A stretch of DNA of 47,544 bases from Paraburkholderia graminis C4D1M (GTDB taxonomy: Bacteria; Pseudomonadota; Gammaproteobacteria; Burkholderiales; Burkholderiaceae): assembly GCF_000172415.1 (NCBI RefSeq), contig NZ_ABLD01000033.1, forward strand, positions 1 through 47,544, given 5' to 3'. Below, piece after piece: positions 7,802 through 15,759 of this stretch. The number at the start of each line of letters is the position of its first letter. Position 1 is the stretch's first letter. The position numbers were made by a program, and so were the translations under genes. The notes below the pieces were generated by a model that was given only the letters and a program-made list of their open reading frames with translations, was not told the origin of the DNA and did not search any database.

Positions 7802-8092
7802 TTATTGAGTGACCACTGCCACAACATCTTCTTCGCGCAGCACGAGCAGTTCGTTGCCGTCGACTTTGACCGACTGTCCCGCATATTTGCCGAACAGCAC
7901 GCGCTCGCCGACCTTGAGGTCAGGTTCGACGCGCTTGCCGTCGCTATCGCGCTTGCCCGGACCAATGGCGATAACTTCGCCCTGATCGGGTTTTTCGGCA
8001 GCGCTTTCAGGAATCACGATGCCCGAAGCGGTTTTGGTTTCCTGGTCGAGACGCTTGACGATCAGGCGGTCATGCAAAGGACGTAGGCTCAT
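7802..8092 (-). CDS. groES: Co-chaperonin GroES
   Basis: A 96-residue GroES beginning MSLRPLHDRLIVKRLDQETK, with the mobile loop (TASGIVIPESAAEKP) that contacts GroEL, the KVGERVLFGKYAG strand and the closing EEDVVAVV. The protein is the seven-membered lid of the GroEL cavity. The ATG at 8092 is chosen because it gives the universal GroES N-terminus; the frame stays open upstream but that stretch holds the operator. It is the first gene of a two-gene operon with groL, and the CIRCE operator lies 24 bases upstream of its start, so HrcA repression and heat induction are expected. Confidence 0.97.
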   Translation of the reverse strand: MSLRPLHDRLIVKRLDQETKTASGIVIPESAAEKPDQGEVIAIGPGKRDSDGKRVEPDLKVGERVLFGKYAGQSVKVDGNELLVLREEDVVAVVTQ

Positions 8093-8115
8093 GGTTCGAT
8101 ATCCGCGTGTGAGTT

Positions 8116-8142
8116 TTGGCACTCGTCGTTGGTGAGTGCTGA
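8116..8142 (-). promoter_or_regulatory. CIRCE operator (HrcA site)
   Basis: On the minus strand it reads TCAGCACTC, nine bases, GAGTGCCAA. This matches the CIRCE consensus TTAGCACTC-N9-GAGTGCTAA with one change in each half, in the canonical position between the promoter and groES. Binding of the HrcA repressor here would block transcription and couple the operon to chaperonin demand. Confidence 0.93.
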
Positions 8143-8151
8143 CCGGAATCG

Positions 8152-8182
8152 AGTATAGAAAGAAGAGCGCGCGTTGCTCCAA
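8152..8182 (-). promoter_or_regulatory. Putative promoter of groES-groL
   Basis: The minus strand shows a TATACT -10 (8152-8157) and a TTGGAG -35-like hexamer (8177-8182) 19 bases apart, a longer spacer than ideal. The -10 ends about ten bases before CIRCE, so the operator would overlap the transcription start, as is common for HrcA control. No convincing heat-shock sigma-32 consensus is visible. Confidence 0.4.
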
Positions 8183-8257
8183 TAAGCGATTCATCGAAGG
8201 TTATGCGCGTTTGGCATTTGGGTGGAGGCTAGTCGCCCGTTGATTGCCGTTCGGTCT

Positions 8258-8278
8258 CCGGGCCGATATCGGGCCCGG
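8258..8278. other. GC-rich inverted repeat in the groES / sugar-ABC intergenic region
   Basis: Seven-base arms CCGGGCC and GGCCCGG enclose GATATCG, within the roughly 300-base gap between groES and the divergent ABC ATPase gene. There is no T tract on either side, so an operator or boundary element is as likely as a terminator. Apart from the CIRCE/promoter and a small hairpin at 8368-8384, the rest of the gap shows no gene. Confidence 0.35.
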
Positions 8279-8392
8279 GAAGAGAAAGCGGTCACACTAT
8301 CGATATGAGCAACGCTTCGTTGGCCGGCTGATATCCGCTAGCTACGATGGTCGGTCATTCGCTACGAGCGCAGTTACGCTGCGCGCTCTTCG

Positions 8393-9889
8393 ATGGCCGC
8401 TCCCATTCTGACCGTCGCCGCCGTCTCGAAACGCTTCGGCCCCACGCTGGCGCTCGATTCCGTCGACTTCTCGATCAGCGCCGGTGAAGTCGTCGCGCTG
8501 ATGGGCGCCAACGGCGCGGGCAAATCCACACTCGTCAAAATCTTGAGTGGCGTTTATCGCCCGGACGGCGGCAATCTGAGCTTGCGTGGCGAGCCGTTCC
8601 AGCCCGCGTCGCCGCATCACGCGAAACAGCTCGGCATTGCGACCGTGCACCAGTCCATTGCGGAAGCTGTGGTGCCGGCGCTTTCCATAGCGGACAACCT
8701 GTTGCTCGACCGCCTGTGCGATCCGGCCTCGCCGTGGCGCGCGCCGCCGGCAGCGCGCATTCGCGACGCGGCGCCGTTGGCCGCGCGGGTAGGGCTGGAC
8801 GCCGATCTGGCTGCACCCTTGGCGTCGCTGTCGCTCGCCGCGCAGCAGCTCGTGACGCTGGCGCGTGCTTTGGCTACGCGACCGGCGCTGCTGATCCTCG
8901 ATGAACCCACGGCCAGTCTTTCCGAGCCGGAGGCCGAGCGTCTCTTTGCGTTGCTCGAGCGCTTGCGCGATGAAGGTGTTGCGATTCTGCTGGTATCGCA
9001 TCGGCTCGGCGACCTGCGTCGTATTGCGCAGCGCGTGACAATTGTGCGCGACGGCCGCATCGTCTCCGACTTACGCGCGCCGATCGATTTCAACGCCGCA
9101 GTGGAAACGATGATCGGCCGCAAACTGCGCAGCGATCGCAACGCGGCCGTCTCCACTCATGCTGCTCTCTCCGCTCAGAAGCCCTGCTTCAGCGTGCGCG
9201 ATCTGCAATTGACGCCCGGCAGCGTCTCTTTCGATCTCGACGTGCAGCAAGGCGAAATCGTCGCGATCGCCGGGCCGGTCGGCGGGGGCAAGTCGCGTTT
9301 TGCACGGGCCATTTTCGGCGCGATCCGCACAGCGTCCGGCACGATGACGCTCGACGGCAAGCCGTGGCGTCCGCGCTCACCTGCCGACGCAATCCGCGCC
9401 GGTGTCTTCCTCGCGGGCGAAGACCGTTGGCGTACGTCGCTGTTTCCGGACAGCGTACCGTTCGCGTCGATCGCGGGCACGCTCAGCTTTCCGTTTCTCA
9501 CGCGCTGGTTCAGGCGGGGCGTGGTCAATCGCGGCCGCGAACAGCGCGCGGCGGCCGACGCAATCGACAACTTCGGGATTCGCTGCACGGGTCCGGATGA
9601 CCGGCTCACGCGTCTATCAGGCGGCAATCAGCAGAAGGTCGTGCTCGCGCGCTGGCATGCGCAACCCGCGCGTTTGCTGCTGCTCGACGAACCGTTTCAG
9701 GGCGTCGATGCGGGCGCACGCGCCGATATCGTCGACACGTTGCGGCGTCACGCCGGCCAACGCGCCACGCTCGTTTTCGTCAGCGATCTCGAGGAGGCGC
9801 TCGAGATCGCCGATCGCGTCGTCCGTTTCGATCGGGCCACGCTCGAGCCTGCCGCCCATTCCGACCTCAATCTCCACGCTCACTCATGA
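8393..9889 (+). CDS. Sugar-type (CUT2) ABC transporter ATPase, fused double domain
   Basis: A 498-residue RbsA/XylG-like protein with two tandem nucleotide-binding domains. Domain one has Walker A GANGAGKST (about residue 43) and Walker B LLILDEPTASLSE, but its signature is degenerate (LSLAAQQL). Domain two has an atypical Walker A (GPVGGGKSR), a perfect signature LSGGNQQKVVLARW and LLLLDEPFQGVD. It hydrolyses ATP on the inner membrane face to drive import. The next gene, a CUT2 permease, overlaps its end by four bases. No binding protein precedes it, which is unusual for this family. No Shine-Dalgarno is visible before the ATG at 8393; a small hairpin (8368-8384) sits there instead, so the true start is not certain. 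Confidence 0.9.
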   Translation: MAAPILTVAAVSKRFGPTLALDSVDFSISAGEVVALMGANGAGKSTLVKILSGVYRPDGGNLSLRGEPFQPASPHHAKQLGIATVHQSIAEAVVPALSIADNLLLDRLCDPASPWRAPPAARIRDAAPLAARVGLDADLAAPLASLSLAAQQLVTLARALATRPALLILDEPTASLSEPEAERLFALLERLRDEGVAILLVSHRLGDLRRIAQRVTIVRDGRIVSDLRAPIDFNAAVETMIGRKLRSDRNAAVSTHAALSAQKPCFSVRDLQLTPGSVSFDLDVQQGEIVAIAGPVGGGKSRFARAIFGAIRTASGTMTLDGKPWRPRSPADAIRAGVFLAGEDRWRTSLFPDSVPFASIAGTLSFPFLTRWFRRGVVNRGREQRAAADAIDNFGIRCTGPDDRLTRLSGGNQQKVVLARWHAQPARLLLLDEPFQGVDAGARADIVDTLRRHAGQRATLVFVSDLEEALEIADRVVRFDRATLEPAAHSDLNLHAHS

Positions 9890-10965
9890 AAACCAGCTCT
9901 TCGATTGCATCCGAGGCCGTCGATCAAAACGCTCATGCGGCACGAACCGCGGTCGCACGCAAAGGCGGCGCATTGCGCAGCCTGCGAGGCCACCTCGAAC
10001 GAACCGGTATGCTCCTCGTGCTCGCGCTACTGATCGTCGTCTTTGCGCTCAACCAGCCGGCGTTTCTGAATATCGACAACCTGTTCAGCATTTTGCAGTC
10101 GGTGTCGATTGTGGCGCTGCTCGGAATCGGCGTGACCGTGACGCTTGCGGCGGGCGGTTTCGATCTGTCGGTGGGCAGCGTGGCCGCATCGGCGCAGATG
10201 GCGGCGAGCTATGTGTTGATCGTCTGGCACGGCAATACGCTCGCGGCGGTCGCCGCGTGCCTTGTCCTCGGCGTGCTGGCCGGTCTCTTCAACGGCCTGT
10301 TGATTACGCGCCTGCGCGTGCCGGATCAGCTTGCCACGCTCGGCACGCTATTTCTGCTCGCCGGCTTGCAATTGATACCCACAGGTGGCCGTTCGCTCGC
10401 CACGGGTACGATCCTGCCCGACGGCACGGAAACGACCGGCGTATTCCCCGATGCGTTCCTGGCGCTCGGACGTCTGCGTCTATTCGACGTCGTGCCGCTG
10501 CCGGTGATCGTGCTTGCCGTGTTGACGGTGGTGGCTTGCGTGCTGATGGAAAGCACGCGCTGGGGCCGCGTCATTTACGCAATCGGCGGCAACGAGACGG
10601 CGGCGCGTCTCGCTGGTGCACCGACTGCGCGCTACCGGATTGCCGCGTATGTCGTGTCGGGCGCGATTGCTTCGCTGGGCGGCGTGCTGATTGCCGCGCG
10701 CGTCGGCCGTGGCGATGTCAGCGCGGGCCATTCGATGCTGCTCGATGCCGTCGCGGCATCGCTGGTCGGATACGCGGTGTGGGGCGCCAAGCGGCCGAAC
10801 GTGTTCGGCACGGTCGTCGGCGCGGTGTTCGTCGGTGTGTTGTTGAACGGCTTGACGATGCTCAACGCGCCGTACTACATGCAGGATTTCATCAAGGGTG
10901 TGCTGCTGGTCGGCGCGTTGGCATTTACGTTTAGCGTGGGACGTGGCGCGGAATCTCACGCATAA
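9886..10965 (+). CDS. Sugar-type (CUT2) ABC transporter permease
   Basis: A 359-residue RbsC-like permease with a 45-residue polar N-terminal extension and about nine membrane helices. Family signatures are GIGVTVTLAAGGFDLSVGS (the LAAGGIDLSVG motif of CUT2 permeases), LITRLRVPDQLATLGT, and WGRVIYAIGGNETAARLAG, which is the ATPase-contact loop. Its ATG overlaps the ATPase stop (ATGA), so the two are translated together. Its 3' end overlaps by ten bases the 3' end of the convergent permease gene of a second CUT2 system. The substrate is not deducible; the family carries pentoses, AI-2, polyols and similar molecules. Confidence 0.9.
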   Translation: MKTSSSIASEAVDQNAHAARTAVARKGGALRSLRGHLERTGMLLVLALLIVVFALNQPAFLNIDNLFSILQSVSIVALLGIGVTVTLAAGGFDLSVGSVAASAQMAASYVLIVWHGNTLAAVAACLVLGVLAGLFNGLLITRLRVPDQLATLGTLFLLAGLQLIPTGGRSLATGTILPDGTETTGVFPDAFLALGRLRLFDVVPLPVIVLAVLTVVACVLMESTRWGRVIYAIGGNETAARLAGAPTARYRIAAYVVSGAIASLGGVLIAARVGRGDVSAGHSMLLDAVAASLVGYAVWGAKRPNVFGTVVGAVFVGVLLNGLTMLNAPYYMQDFIKGVLLVGALAFTFSVGRGAESHA

Positions 10966-11915
10966 CGGGTTCGGCGTTGAGCGAAGCTGACGGCCAGCAC
11001 GGCGAAGATCAATGCGCCGGTCGCCACTTGTTGCCAGTAGAAATTCCAGCCGATCAGCAACAGTCCGTTTGCGACCAGACTGAGCAGCAGCACGCCAAGC
11101 AAGGTGCCGACGACGCCAGGACGGCGCGTCGGCGACAACGTGGTGCCGATAAACGTCGCACCGATCGCATTGAGCAGATAACCGTTGCCGGCCTGCGGAA
11201 CGTACGCTTTGACGGTGGACGAAAGCAGCAGTCCCACGACGCCATAAATCAACGCGCTGGCGATAAAAGTCACTGCCGTGATCGTCGCCACCGGCAGCCC
11301 CGAATAGCGCGCAACGCCAGGTTGCGCGCCAAGCGCCGTGATCGCCCTGCCGAACGCGGAGCGCGAAAGCGTGACGTGTACGATAAGCGCCAATGCAGCG
11401 ACGATCCATAACGGCACCGGGAGGCCGGCTACGGCGCCATGCGCGAGCGCACTGAATAGCGGCGGCAACGCCATATTCAACAGATACACGGGCTGTCCGC
11501 CATCGGTCGCGAGTTGTTGCACGGTTTGTCCGATGAACAACGTGCCGAGCGTCGCGAGAAACGGCGCGATGCCGAGTCTGCCGATCAATACGCCGTTGAA
11601 CGCGCCAATTACGAATGCGGCGGCGAGACCGCCCAATGCCGCCGGCAACACGCCCACATGATGTGCGCTCAACAGCACGAACGCGAGACTGGCGACGTCG
11701 ATAGACGTGCCGAGCGACAGATCGATCGCACCCAGGGACAATGCGAGCGTCATGCCAAGCGAGGCGATAGCGAGCAATGCGAAGTTGTTGAGAAGAACGT
11801 CGGCGAGATTGCCGGCCCGCGCAAAACCGGGCGCAAAAACCGCAAAGAAAACGATCACGGCGATCAATGCGCCGACTAGCGCGAAGCGCTGAAAGCGTCC
11901 GATGGTTTCAATCAT
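10956..11915 (-). CDS. Sugar-type (CUT2) ABC transporter permease, second of the minus-strand system
   Basis: About 319 residues with the CUT2 permease pattern: IASLGMTLALSLGAIDLSLG near residue 50 (the family LAxGxIDLSVG site), GRLGIAPFLATLGTLFIGQ, then AFGRAITALGAQPGVARYSG. The start at 11915 (MIETIGRF) is preferred over the ATG two codons upstream because GGGGAG sits eight bases before it. It overlaps the previous permease's stop by eight bases. It is the last gene of a four-gene minus-strand operon and would form a heterodimeric channel with the upstream permease. Confidence 0.88.
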   Translation of the reverse strand: MIETIGRFQRFALVGALIAVIVFFAVFAPGFARAGNLADVLLNNFALLAIASLGMTLALSLGAIDLSLGTSIDVASLAFVLLSAHHVGVLPAALGGLAAAFVIGAFNGVLIGRLGIAPFLATLGTLFIGQTVQQLATDGGQPVYLLNMALPPLFSALAHGAVAGLPVPLWIVAALALIVHVTLSRSAFGRAITALGAQPGVARYSGLPVATITAVTFIASALIYGVVGLLLSSTVKAYVPQAGNGYLLNAIGATFIGTTLSPTRRPGVVGTLLGVLLLSLVANGLLLIGWNFYWQQVATGALIFAVLAVSFAQRRTRYA

Positions 11916-12936
11916 GGGCATGACTCCCCGCATGACGGCGGCGCACAAGAGCAGTGGTGGCGACCACAAACAGAATCAACACGCCTTCCACTCCGTTGAC
12001 CCAATAGCTCGATACATTGTCGAGTTGAAAGCCGTTGCTGATCACGCCGATAAAAAGCACGGCGAGCAGCGTGCCCGGAATGGTCGGCACGAGACGCCGC
12101 GAAAACACGAAGCCGAGCAATGCCGCCGCGACGGTCGCCAGCAGATTTTCTCCCGCGCCCGGTGAACTGCCGCTGACTAGCGCGGTGGAAGCCAGTGCCG
12201 CCAACGCAGCCGCCACGCCGCTCAACACGTAACTGGCCGCAATGTAGCGATGAGTTCGAACGCCCGCTGCCTGCGCGGCGTCGCGATGAGCGCCGACCGC
12301 GCGCAAGCGCAATCCGAACGGCGTGTAGTGAATCAGCGCGGTGAAGAGCGCGGCAACGAGCAGCAATGCATACGCAAGATGGGGCACGCCAAGCGCGCCA
12401 TTGTCGAGCAGGAAGCCGGGCAATGCTCCGCTTGCAGGCACCGACGTATTCTGCGTGAGCACCAGTTCGAATCCGGCGCAGAGATTCATCGTCGTCAGTG
12501 TGGCAAGCAACGGGAAGATGCGCAGTACGATCACGGCGAACGCGTTGAGCGCACCGACTGCGGCGCCCGCTGCCAGCGTCAGCGCGAAAGCGCTCAAAGG
12601 CGAAAAGCCGTCGCGCAGCGTCACCGCGTACACCGCCGCACTCAGCCCGAGATTGGCCGCGACGGACAGATCAAGGCCGCCTCTGATCGGATCGGCACCG
12701 CCGCCTATCAGCACAATCGTCAACCCAAAGCCGAGTATTCCAACTACCGCGGATTGCTGCACGACGTTGGCCAGATTGGCGAGGCTGAAAAAGAGCGGCG
12801 AACTGATGGCAAAGCCGACGAACACTGCGGCAAAGGCGAGCGCCGCACCGCTGCGCAGCCACCATTGCGCGCCGAAGAAGCGCTCGGGTATTTCGAATTT
12901 GCCGCTACGTGGCGCGTTTTCGAGAACCTTGCTCAT
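11908..12936 (-). CDS. Sugar-type (CUT2) ABC transporter permease, first of the minus-strand system
   Basis: About 342 residues starting MSKVLENAPRSGKF, with a perfect AGGAGG ribosome-binding site eight bases upstream and an ATGA overlap with the ATPase stop. It shows roughly ten hydrophobic segments. The family site is GFGLTIVLIGGGADPIRGGLDLS: the usual LAAGGIDLS element carries an insertion (GGADPIRGG), which is uncommon and may mark a subfamily. FGLRLRAVGAHRDAAQAAGV is the ATPase-contact loop. Two different permeases in one operon imply a heterodimeric channel, whereas ribose systems use a homodimer. Confidence 0.88.
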   Translation of the reverse strand: MSKVLENAPRSGKFEIPERFFGAQWWLRSGAALAFAAVFVGFAISSPLFFSLANLANVVQQSAVVGILGFGLTIVLIGGGADPIRGGLDLSVAANLGLSAAVYAVTLRDGFSPLSAFALTLAAGAAVGALNAFAVIVLRIFPLLATLTTMNLCAGFELVLTQNTSVPASGALPGFLLDNGALGVPHLAYALLLVAALFTALIHYTPFGLRLRAVGAHRDAAQAAGVRTHRYIAASYVLSGVAAALAALASTALVSGSSPGAGENLLATVAAALLGFVFSRRLVPTIPGTLLAVLFIGVISNGFQLDNVSSYWVNGVEGVLILFVVATTALVRRRHAGSHAHD

Positions 12937-14486
12937 GCGGCAACCTCCTGTTGCGATGACGCGCCGCGTGCACCGGTTGCCCATGCGAGTACGTCCTGGC
13001 TATCGGCTTCGCGTGAGACGAGTTCGCGTACGATCCGGCCACGCGCCATCACCAGCACGCGGTCGGTCATGCCGAGCAGTTCGATCAGATCGCTGGAGAA
13101 CAGCACTACGGCAGCACCGTCCCGCGCAAGCCGGTCCAGCAGACGATAGATCTCCGTCTTCGCGCCGATGTCGACGCCGACTGTAGGCTCATCGAGCAGA
13201 TACACCGACGACGCGCGGCTCAGCCACTTCGCGAGCGCGACTTTCTGCTGGTTGCCTCCGGACAGATGCCGCACCGGCGCTTCCGTGCCCGGCGTGCGCA
13301 CGGCCAGATCCTCGATCAGACCTTGCACGGCGAGGGTCTCGCTGCGTTGCTTCAGCAGCCCGAAACGACTGAAGCGCGCGAGACTGGCAAGCGTCGTGTT
13401 CTCGCGCACGGAAAGCGCGGGCGCAACGCCATGCGCGCGCCGGTCTTCCGGAACGAAGGCAATGCGTCGGCGCACGGCGTCCTGCGGACGTCGCAAACGT
13501 ACCGGCTTGCCGTCGATTTCGATCACGCCCTCGACGCCGCGTTCAAGCCCGAACAGACTGCGGATCACCTGCTTGCCGCCGGAGCCGAGTAAACCGGTCA
13601 CGCCGATAATCTCGCCGCGCCGCACATCGAACGAGACGTCGTCGAAGCGGTTTTGCGCGCTCAATTTGCGTACGCTCAACACGGTTTCGCCAGGTGTGCG
13701 CGCCGACTGGGGCATACGCGTTTGCGGCTGCGCGCCGATCATTGCCGTGACGAGCGACTCCGTAGAGGTGGTGCGTGCATCGACATGAGCGACGTCCGCG
13801 CCGTCGCGCAGCACGGTCACGCGATCGCAGACAGCCGCGATTTCGTTGAGGTAGTGCGACACGTAAAGGATGGTCAGGCCGCGTTGCCGCAGACGATCGA
13901 TGGTCTGCAGCAAGCGGTCCACTTCGCGGCTCACCAGCGCCGCGGTCGGTTCGTCGAAGACGAGAATGCGCGGCTCGCGAATCAGTTCGCGCGTGATCTG
14001 CACGATCTGCTGTTCAGCGACGCTGAGATCGCCTATCAGCCGGTTGGGCGGCAAGTCGACACCGAAGTGTGTCTGCAACGCGTCACGCGCATCGCGCTGC
14101 ATGCGGCGCACATCCAGTAGACGAAACGGCCCCGCCGCGCGTGGACCGAAGCTGCGTTCGTCGCCTAGCCAGAGCGCTTCCGCGACCGTGAAGGTGGCCG
14201 GCAACATGCGTTCCTGATGGATGAAGCCAATGCCGGACCCATGCGTGTGAGCGGACGCATCGAGCGGTTGTTCGATGCCGTCGACGCTGATCGTGCCTGA
14301 ATCCGCTGCGTGAATGCCGGCGAGAATCTTGATCAGCGTCGATTTGCCCGCGCCGTTCTGGCCGATCAGACCGTGTACGCTGCCGCGCGCCACGTCGAGC
14401 GACGCGCCGCGCAGCGCGGGCACGCCGTCGAAATGTTTGACGACGTCGCGCAGCACAAGCGCGGAAGGATGCGCCTTTGGATTCAT
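12933..14486 (-). CDS. Sugar-type (CUT2) ABC transporter ATPase, minus-strand system
   Basis: A 517-residue double-domain ATPase. Domain one: Walker A GQNGAGKSTLIKIL, signature DLSVAEQQIVQITREL, Walker B ILVFDEPTAALVS. Domain two: a degenerate Walker A (GLLGSGGKQV), as normal in this family, the signature LSGGNQQKVALAKWLS and YLLDEPTVGVDIGAKTEIY. It powers the two downstream permeases. The start (ATG 14484-14486) overlaps the binding-protein stop by four bases, and its own stop overlaps the next permease start, so the operon is tightly coupled. It clearly differs in sequence from the plus-strand ATPase, so the two are not a recent duplication. Confidence 0.92.
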   Translation of the reverse strand: MNPKAHPSALVLRDVVKHFDGVPALRGASLDVARGSVHGLIGQNGAGKSTLIKILAGIHAADSGTISVDGIEQPLDASAHTHGSGIGFIHQERMLPATFTVAEALWLGDERSFGPRAAGPFRLLDVRRMQRDARDALQTHFGVDLPPNRLIGDLSVAEQQIVQITRELIREPRILVFDEPTAALVSREVDRLLQTIDRLRQRGLTILYVSHYLNEIAAVCDRVTVLRDGADVAHVDARTTSTESLVTAMIGAQPQTRMPQSARTPGETVLSVRKLSAQNRFDDVSFDVRRGEIIGVTGLLGSGGKQVIRSLFGLERGVEGVIEIDGKPVRLRRPQDAVRRRIAFVPEDRRAHGVAPALSVRENTTLASLARFSRFGLLKQRSETLAVQGLIEDLAVRTPGTEAPVRHLSGGNQQKVALAKWLSRASSVYLLDEPTVGVDIGAKTEIYRLLDRLARDGAAVVLFSSDLIELLGMTDRVLVMARGRIVRELVSREADSQDVLAWATGARGASSQQEVAA

Positions 14487-15523
14487 TTCGAGCCGAGTTG
14501 TCCCAGGGTTTGCTGGACGTTGCCGGCGTTGTCCTTGGTGACGAGAATAGACGGCACGTAAGTGTAGGGCGGCAAGGTGCGGTCGCCCGCGAGGTAGCGC
14601 GCGACGTTGTCCACGGCCGTCTTGCCGATCAACGCCGGTTGCTGTGCGACCACGGCGCCTGCGCTCGACTTCGGGTCCTTGACGAGCGCCACGACGTCCG
14701 GGCTGCCATCCACGGCGTAGGTTCTGATTTCATTTCGATGCGCGGCATCCACGGCCTGGGTGGCGCCGACCTGCGGCACGTCCCATGCCGACCAGATCGC
14801 GGCAATCTGCCCCTTCGGATACTTCGCGAGCAACTGGCTCACTTGCGCATACGCGCTTTGCACCGTGTTCGGGATTACATCGCGCAACTCGGGCTGGATG
14901 ATGTGCACTTTCGGGTAGTACTTCAGCACGGCTTTCAACTGGTCGTAGCGGATTGCGCAAACCGGCACGCCGTAAAAACCATTGAATACGAGGATGTTGC
15001 CCTCGCCGTGAATGTCGTTGACGAGCTTCAGCGCAAGCTGTTCGCCGATGAAGAAGTTATCCGAAGTCGTGTCGTTGATGCTCGACGGAGATGCTGTGTC
15101 GATTGTGAACAGCGGGATGTTGGCCTGGCGTATTTTCTGCAACCACGGCTCCAGTACTGTTGCAGTGCCCAATTGTTCGATGATGGCATCGGGCTTCTGC
15201 GCGATCAGCGTCTGGATCTGCGCAATCTGGCGGTTGTCGTTGCGGCCCGCGTCGAGCGCGATCGGTGTGCCGCCGAGGCGTTTTACTTCATCCACGGCGC
15301 CCTGGTAGGCTTTCAGATCCCAGTAATGATCCGTGCCTGCCACAGTAATGCCGATGCGCTTGCCCTTGAGCGAGGGCACCGGCGCGGCGTTATCGCCCGT
15401 GGACGCCGCTGCGGGCGTTTCGCCTTGCGCGTGCGCTAAAGAGAAGAGGCCTCCGGCAAGTGTGAAAGCGGTTGCGGCCAGCAGCGAGAACAGACTGGGC
15501 AGAGTGGGCAGAGGGCGTTTCAT
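14483..15523 (-). CDS. Sugar-type (CUT2) periplasmic binding protein, minus-strand system
   Basis: A 346-residue periplasmic binding protein with a signal peptide (about residues 1-32, ending SLAHAQG). A low-complexity linker (AAASTGDNAAPVPSLKGK) precedes the Peripla_BP_4 fold: RIGITVAGTDHYWDLKAYQG, then QTLIAQKPDAIIEQLG, and AAIWSAWDVPQVGA. It is the first gene of the four-gene minus-strand CUT2 operon and lies divergent from the flavin oxidoreductase genes. That layout, with a shared 236-base promoter region, suggests that the transported compound is related to the oxidation pathway encoded on the other side. The ligand is unknown. Confidence 0.9.
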   Translation of the reverse strand: MKRPLPTLPSLFSLLAATAFTLAGGLFSLAHAQGETPAAASTGDNAAPVPSLKGKRIGITVAGTDHYWDLKAYQGAVDEVKRLGGTPIALDAGRNDNRQIAQIQTLIAQKPDAIIEQLGTATVLEPWLQKIRQANIPLFTIDTASPSSINDTTSDNFFIGEQLALKLVNDIHGEGNILVFNGFYGVPVCAIRYDQLKAVLKYYPKVHIIQPELRDVIPNTVQSAYAQVSQLLAKYPKGQIAAIWSAWDVPQVGATQAVDAAHRNEIRTYAVDGSPDVVALVKDPKSSAGAVVAQQPALIGKTAVDNVARYLAGDRTLPPYTYVPSILVTKDNAGNVQQTLGQLGSK

Positions 15524-15719
15524 GGTGTCCGGTTTGAAGAGGCAAGAAGGTCCATCCTGCGATGACTCTAATCAACAACGCATCGCGCATGAAACTATCG
15601 AATCGGACTATCTTTATCAGGTCGGCTGCGAAGTGCTTATCTGCGAAGGCGGAAAAATTCGTTTGCCATCCGAAGGAATATTCATTTCATAAACGTTCAG
15701 TTTGCGCGCGTCGTACCCG

Positions 15720-15739
15720 CTGATAGATTGTGTAATCAG
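15720..15739. promoter_or_regulatory. Candidate operator in the divergent ABC / oxidoreductase promoter region
   Basis: CTGAT and ATCAG arms are separated by ten bases (AGATTGTGTA), 21-40 bases before the start of the first flavin oxidoreductase. The surrounding 15,600-15,740 stretch is AT-rich relative to the flanking genes, as expected for back-to-back promoters. The site is a plausible operator or -10 region. No regulator is encoded nearby. Confidence 0.3.
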
Positions 15740-15759
15740 TCACTCAAGCGGAGATTCGT

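Noticed and set aside
8258..8278. The GC-rich dyad as a rho-independent terminator.
   Set aside because: No T tract follows on either strand, and it lies between two divergent genes, where no terminator is needed.
12250..13186. Long plus-strand frames of 280-300 codons.
   Set aside because: They are shadows of the minus-strand CUT2 permease and ATPase, which have full motifs.
15655..15680. A possible sigma-54 promoter (GG ... GC) upstream of the oxygenase genes, expected from the sfn system.
   Set aside because: The GG and GC elements are 12 bases apart, not 10, and the rest of the consensus is missing.
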